Below, in pieces: positions 58,988-64,000 of a stretch of DNA of 64,000 nucleotides. The DNA is from Megaleporinus macrocephalus. Its lineage: Eukaryota > Chordata > Actinopteri > Characiformes > Anostomidae. The stretch spans positions 4,089,025 to 4,153,024 of the forward strand of contig CM038726.1 in assembly GCA_021613375.1 (NCBI GenBank), written 5' to 3'. The position numbers were made by a program, and so were the translations under genes. Under the pieces are notes generated by a model. That model ran no database searches. It saw only the letters and a list, made by a program, of their open reading frames with translations, and was not told where the DNA came from. Each line of letters starts with the position of its first letter. Within the stretch, counting starts at the first letter, position 1.

Positions 58988-61900
58988 TGTTCCTATAACC
59001 ACAGTCCTACACCTACAGTCCAATAATCATGTTCCTATAACCACAGTCCTACACCTACAGTCCAATAATCATGTTCCTATCACCACAGTCCTACACCTAC
59101 AGTCCAATAATCATGTTCCTATAACCACAGTCCTACACCTACAGTCCAATAATCATGTTCCTATAACCACAGACCTACACCTACAGTCCAATAATCATGT
59201 TCCTATAACCACAGTCCTACACCTACAGTCCAATAATGTTCCTATAACCACAGACCTACACCTACAGTCCAATAATCATGTTCCTATAACCACAGACCTA
59301 CACCTACAGTTCAATAATCATGTTCCTATAACCACAGACCTACACCTACAGTCCAATAATCATGTTCCTATCACCACAGTCCTACACCTACAGTCCAATA
59401 ATCATGTTCCTATAACCACAGTCCTACACCTACAGTCCAATAATCATGTTCCTATAACCACAGACCTACACCTACAGTCCAATAATCATGTTCCTATCAC
59501 CACAGTCCTACACCTACAGTCCAATAATCATGTTCCTATAACCACAGTCCTACACCTACAGTCCAATAATGTTCCTATAACCACAGACCTACACCTACAG
59601 TCCAATAATCATGTTCCTATAACCACAGACCTACACCTACAGTTCAATAATCATGTTCCTATAACCACAGACCTACACCTACAGTCCAATAATCATGTTC
59701 CTATCACCACAGTCCTACACCTACAGTCCAATAATCATGTTCCTATAACCACAGTCCTACACCTACAGTCCAATAATCATGTTCCTATAACTACAGACCT
59801 ACACCTACAGTCCAATAATCATGTTCCTATCACCACAGTCCTACACCTACAGTCCAATAATCATGTTCCTATAACCACAGTCCTACACCTACAGTCCAAT
59901 AATGTTCCTATAACCACAGTCCTACACCTACAGTCCAATAATCATGTTCCTATAACCACAGTCCTACACCTACAGTTCAATAATCATGTTCCTATAACCA
60001 CAGACCTACACCTACAGTCCAATAATCATGTTCCTATAACCACAGACCTACACCTACAGTCCAATAATCATGTTCCTATCACCACAGTCCTACACCTACA
60101 GTCCAATAATCATGTTCCTATCACCACAGTCCTACACCTACAGTCCAATAATCATGTTCCTATAACCACAGACCTACACCTACAGTCCAATAATCATGTT
60201 CCTATAACCACAGACCTACACCTACAGTCCAATAATCATGTTCCTATAACCACAGTCCTACACCTACAGTCCAATAATCATGTTCCTATCACCACAGACC
60301 TACACCTACAGTCCAATAATCATGTTCCTATCACCACAGTCCTACACCTACAGTCCAATAATCATGTTCCTATCACCACAGTCCTACACCTACAGTCCAA
60401 TAATGTTCCTATAACCACAGTCCTACACCTACAGTCCAATAATCATGTTCCTATAACCACAGACCTACACCTACAGTCCAATAATCATGTTCCTATAACC
60501 ACAGTCCTACACCTACAGTCCAATAATGTTCCTATAACCACAGACCTACACCTACAGTCCAATAATCATGTTCCTATAACCACAGTCCTACACCTACAGT
60601 CCAATAATCATGTTCCTATAACCACAGTCCTACACCTACAGTCCAATAATCATGTTCCTATAACCACAGACCTACACCTACAGTCCAATAATGTTCCTAT
60701 AACCACAGTCCTACACCTACAGTCCAATAATCATGTTCCTATAACCACAGACCTACACCTACAGTCCAATAATCATGTTCCTATAACCACAGTCCTACAC
60801 CTACAGTCCAATAATGTTCCTATAACCACAGTCCTACACCTACAGTCCAATAATGTTCCTATAACCACAGTCCTACACCTACAGTCCAATAATCATGTTC
60901 CTATAACCACAGACCTACACCTACAGTTCAATAATCATGTTCCTATAACCACAGTCCTACACCTACAGTCCAATAATCATGTTCCTATAACCACAGACCT
61001 ACACCTACAGTCCAATAATCATGTTCCTATAACCACAGACCTACACCTACAGTCCAATAATCATGTTCCTATAACCACAGTCCTACACCTACAGTCCAAT
61101 AATCATGTTCCTATAACCACAGTCCTACACCTACAGTCCAATAATCATGTTCCTATCACCACAGTCCTACACCTACAGTCCAATAATCATGTTCCTATCA
61201 CCACAGTCCTACACCTACAGTCCAATAATCATGTTCCTATAACCACAGTCCTACACCTACAGTCCAATAATCATGTTCCTATAACCACAGACCTACACCT
61301 ACAGTTCAATAATCATGTTCCTATAACCACAGTCCTACACCTACAGTCCAATAATCATGTTCCTATAACCACAGTCCTACACCTACAGTCCAATAATCAT
61401 GTTCCTATAACCACAGACCTACACCTACAGTCCAATAATCATGTTCCTATAACCACAGACCTACACCTACAGTCCAATAATCATGTTCCTATAACCACAG
61501 ACCTACACCTACAGTCCAATAATCATGTTCCTATAACCACAGACCTACACCTACAGTCCAATAATCATGTTCCTATAACCACAGACCTACACCTACAGTC
61601 CAATAATCATGTTCCTATAACCACAGTCCTACACCTACAGTCCAATAATCATGTTCCTATAACCACAGTCCTACACCTACAGTCCAATAATCATGTTCCT
61701 ATCACCACAGTCCTACACCTACAGTCCAATAATCATGTTCCTATCACCACAGTCCTACACCTACAGTCCAATAATCATGTTCCTATCACCACAGTCCTAC
61801 ACCTACAGTCCAATAATCATGTTCCTATCACCACAGTCCTACACCTACAGTCCAATAATCATGTTCCTATAACCACAGTCCTACACCTACAGTCCAATAA

Positions 61901-64000
61901 TCATGTTCCTATAACCACAGACCTACACCTACAGTTCAATAATCATGTTCCTATAACCACAGTCCTACACCTACAGTCCAATAATCATGTTCCTATAACC
62001 ACAGTCCTACACCTACAGTCCAATAATCATGTTCCTATAACCACAGACCTACACCTACAGTCCAATAATCATGTTCCTATAACCACAGACCTACACCTAC
62101 AGTCCAATAATCATGTTCCTATAACCACAGACCTACACCTACAGTCCAATAATCATGTTCCTATAACCACAGTCCTACACCTACAGTCCAATAATCATGT
62201 TCCTATAACCACAGTCCTACACCTACAGTCCAATAATCATGTTCCTATAACCACAGACCTACACCTACAGTCCAATAATGTTCCTATAACCACAGTCCTA
62301 CACCTACAGTCCAATAATCATGTTCCTATAACCACAGACCTACACCTACAGTCCAATAATCATGTTCCTATAACCACAGACCTACACCTACAGTCCAATA
62401 ATCATGTTCCTATAACCACAGTCCTACACCTACAGTCCAATAATCATGTTCCTATAACCACAGTCCTACACCTACAGTCCAATAATCATGTTCCTATCAC
62501 CACAGTCCTACACCTACAGTCCAATAATCATGTTCCTATCACCACAGTCCTACACCTACAGTCCAATAATCATGTTCCTATAACCACAGTCCTACACCTA
62601 CAGTCCAATAATCATGTTCCTATAACCACAGTCCTACACCTACAGTCCAATAATCATGTTCCTATAACCACAGACCTACACCTACAGTCCAATAATCATG
62701 TTCCTATAACCACAGACCTACACCTACAGTCCAATAATCATGTTCCTATAACCACAGACCTACACCTACAGTCCAATAATCATGTTCCTATAACCACAGA
62801 CCTACACCTACAGTCCAATAATCATGTTCCTATAACCACAGTCCTACACCTACAGTCCAATAATCATGTTCCTATAACCACAGTCCTACACCTACAGTCC
62901 AATAATCATGTTCCTATCACCACAGTCCTACACCTACAGTCCAATAATCATGTTCCTATAACCACAGACCTACACCTACAGTCCAATAATCATGTTCCTA
63001 TAACCACAGTCCTACACCTACAGTCCAATAATCATGTTCCTATAACCACAGACCTACACCTACAGTCCAATAATGTTCCTATAACCACAGTCCTACACCT
63101 ACAGTCCAATAATCATGTTCCTATAACCACAGACCTACACCTACAGTCCAATAATCATGTTCCTATAACCACAGACCTACACCTACAGTCCAATAATCAT
63201 GTTCCTATAACCACAGTCCTACACCTACAGTCCAATAATCATGTTCCTATAACCACAGTCCTACACCTACAGTCCAATAATCATGTTCCTATCACCACAG
63301 TCCTACACCTACAGTCCAATAATCATGTTCCTATAACCACAGTCCTACACCTACAGTCCAATAATCATGTTCCTATAACCACAGTCCTACACCTACAGTC
63401 CAATAATCATGTTCCTATAACCACAGACCTACACCTACAGTCCAATAATGTTCCTATAACCACAGTCCTACACCTACAGTCCAATAATCATGTTCCTATA
63501 ACCACAGACCTACACCTACAGTCCAATAATCATGTTCCTATAACCACAGACCTACACCTACAGTCCAATAATCATGTTCCTATAACCACAGTCCTACACC
63601 TACAGTCCAATAATCATGTTCCTATCACCACAGTCCTACACCTACAGTCCAATAATCATGTTCCTATCACCACAGTCCTACACCTACAGTCCAATAATCA
63701 TGTTCCTATAACCACAGTCCTACACCTACAGTCCAATAATCATGTTCCTATAACCACAGTCCTAGACCTACAGTCCATAATCATGTTCCTATAACCACAG
63801 ACCTAAACCTACAGTCCATAATCATGTTCCTATAACCACAGTCCTAGACCTACAGTCCATAATCATGTTCCTATAACCACAGTCCTACACCTACAGTCCA
63901 TAATCATGTTCCTATAACCACAGTCCTACACCTACAGTCCAATAATCATGTTCCTATCACCACAGTCCTACACCTACAGTCCAATAATCATGTTCCTATC
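58988..64000 (+). repeat. 42-bp minisatellite (about 119 copies), runs off the window end
   Basis: Unit of 42 bp: ATGTTCCTATAACCACAGTC, CTACACCTACAGTCCAAT, AATC. Variants are 39-bp units lacking one triplet (AATAATGTTCC), GACCTAC for GTCCTAC, CACCACAG for AACCACAG and CAGTTCAAT. Higher-order blocks of 333 bases (seven 42s and one 39) are visible at 59238, 59571 and 59904. The 1605-codon plus frame at 58977-63794 (HVPITTVLHLQSNN units) exists because 42 and 39 are multiples of 3 and the unit lacks a stop. It shows no signal peptide, domain or splice structure. The array lies upstream of vma21 exon 2 and probably within intron 1. Confidence 0.96.

Noticed and set aside
58977..63794. 1605-codon open frame (HVPITTVLHLQSNN repeats)
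   Set aside because: The 42- and 39-base units are multiples of 3 with no stop, so the frame stays open mechanically. No signal peptide, domain, splice site or change of codon pattern is visible, and it lies antisense to and probably within an intron of vma21.

Overview
This window is eukaryotic and most likely from a teleost fish, probably an otophysan such as a characin or catfish (organism inferred, moderate confidence). The evidence is a spliced vertebrate-type vma21 gene, several interspersed repeats I recognise as common in teleosts (a tRNA-derived SINE, decayed Tc1-like remnants, a mariner-type MITE with TA target duplication, a telomere-like insert flanked by GTGGGGAC inverted ends), and very abundant micro- and minisatellites. 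No bacterial operon, CRISPR array, rRNA or tRNA gene was seen.

Protein-coding content is tiny. The only gene I can name is vma21 on the minus strand: exon 3 at 56789-56931 and exon 2 at 57110-57219, with clean splice sites. Exon 1 is not visible, so it probably lies beyond 64000. If so, intron 1 holds at least 6 kb of minisatellite. A CpG-rich, CCAAT/GC-box region at about 26.55-28.35 kb looks like a promoter. A candidate non-coding first exon ends at a GTGAGT donor on the minus strand at 26796; its gene cannot be identified.

Layout: 1-5.2 kb, GA-rich, 18-bp, 30-bp and GT arrays, with a duplicated '30-bp array + dispersed element' module. 5.2-17 kb, 87-bp, nested GGTTATGGAGGT, SINE-tail, GAGAGCC, 300-bp, 24-bp and 41-bp tandem arrays separated by short single-copy stretches. 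17-26 kb, mostly interspersed-repeat debris plus a GA/GATACA tract, telomere-like DNA and a 31-bp array. 26.5-28.4 kb, candidate promoter. 28.6-31 kb, 154-159-bp array and Tc1-like debris. 31.6-47.7 kb, five large AT-rich minisatellites (28, 30, 22, ~5-6 and ~43-bp units). 48.5-51.5 kb, a second SINE-tail minisatellite in inverted orientation, still attached to its SINE head. 52.2-53.2 kb, GATA-type array. 53-56.8 kb, dispersed repeats, a foldback element and a MITE. 56.8-57.2 kb, vma21. 58-64 kb, 28-bp then 42-bp minisatellites running off the end.

By rough addition, about 60% of the window is tandem repeat. The long open frames in these arrays (up to 1605 codons) follow from repeat units that lack stop codons and are not good gene candidates. 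All alignments and copy counts were made by eye.
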